DNA of 43,655 nucleotides from positions 1-43,655 of the forward strand of contig JAUIAC010000015.1 in assembly GCA_030425545.1 (NCBI GenBank), in the 5' to 3' direction. The position numbers and the translations under genes are program-made. Source of the DNA: a bacterium (GTDB lineage: Bacteria; Myxococcota_A; UBA9042). Positions 43,565 to 43,655 of the stretch are shown piece by piece. The stretch's first letter is position 1; each line of letters opens with the position of its first letter. A model generated the notes under the pieces. It saw nothing but the letters and a program-made list of their open reading frames with translations, had not been told where the DNA came from and did no database searches.

Positions 43565-43655
43565 TCATCGCGGCCGGCCGTGCCCCTGAGCCGCGTGCTG
43601 GCGCCGAAAGGCGGCGGGGGACACCGCAAACTGCCGCTTGAACGCGCGCCCAAAG
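43565..43655 (-). CDS. C-terminal end of an AraC-family regulator, cut by the window edge
   Basis: Reading the minus strand from the right edge gives 29 codons ending in TGA: FGRAFKRQFAVSPAAFRRQ, then a short basic tail. This is the hallmark second helix-turn-helix end of AraC/XylS regulators (FxRAFKRxFGxSPxxYR). The rest of the gene lies beyond the window. It converges on citrate synthase with the terminator between them. Its target is unknown. Confidence 0.75.
   Translation of the reverse strand, partial: FGRAFKRQFAVSPAAFRRQHAAQGHGRPR

Overview
The window is about 43.7 kb of very GC-rich DNA with densely packed genes. Long open frames on the strand opposite most genes are a by-product of the GC-rich third positions. 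The gene content fits a Myxococcota-type (former Deltaproteobacteria) chromosome: many lipoproteins and envelope proteins of unknown function, an OmpA-like protein with thrombospondin type 3 repeats, an IPT/TIG lipoprotein, a zinc-ribbon Ser/Thr kinase, a SpoIVB-type S55 peptidase, a fibrinogen-like domain and a eukaryote-like citrate synthase. This is inference from gene content; there is no rRNA or other phylogenetic marker. I found no tRNA, rRNA, CRISPR array, transposase or phage gene.

Layout. 1-8.2 kb: envelope genes (TPR lipoprotein cut by the left edge, pilin-like anchored protein, lipoprotein with four internal repeats, polytopic GT-C-like membrane protein, membrane-anchored SGNH hydrolase). 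8.3-14.2 kb: a four-gene operon for a crotonyl-CoA carboxylase/reductase-like MDR enzyme, a methylsuccinyl-CoA-dehydrogenase-like enzyme, an ethylmalonyl-CoA-mutase-like B12 enzyme, and an AEC permease. 14.3-22.7 kb: EcsC-like protein, class III aminotransferase, a broken fibrinogen-like gene, a Ser/Thr kinase overlapping an unknown gene, and two tandem class I glutamine amidotransferases. 23.0-29.1 kb: S55 peptidase, beta-propeller protein, DASS-type transporter. 29.1-33.4 kb: a fadI-fadJ-type beta-oxidation operon ending in a small zinc-ribbon protein. 33.7-41.8 kb: OmpA/TSP3 protein, a 1529-residue IPT/TIG lipoprotein and its overlapping partner. 41.8-43.7 kb: a 160-bp hairpin element, citrate synthase, and the tail of an AraC-family regulator cut by the right edge.

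How the genes may work together. The strongest system-level signal is a near-identical 19-bp palindrome (TTTGACGCA-S-TGTGTCAAR) overlapping the -35 region of both the MDR/Mcd/Ecm operon (8240-8258) and the thiolase/FadJ operon (33453-33471). FadI plus FadJ can make crotonyl-CoA from two acetyl-CoA, and crotonyl-CoA is the entry substrate of the ethylmalonyl-CoA pathway. The two operons therefore look like one regulon for acetyl-CoA/C4-acyl-CoA metabolism. Residues that matter in known enzymes are changed in the MDR enzyme and the mutase, so the cassette may be a divergent version acting on another CoA ester. That is the part most worth a second look.
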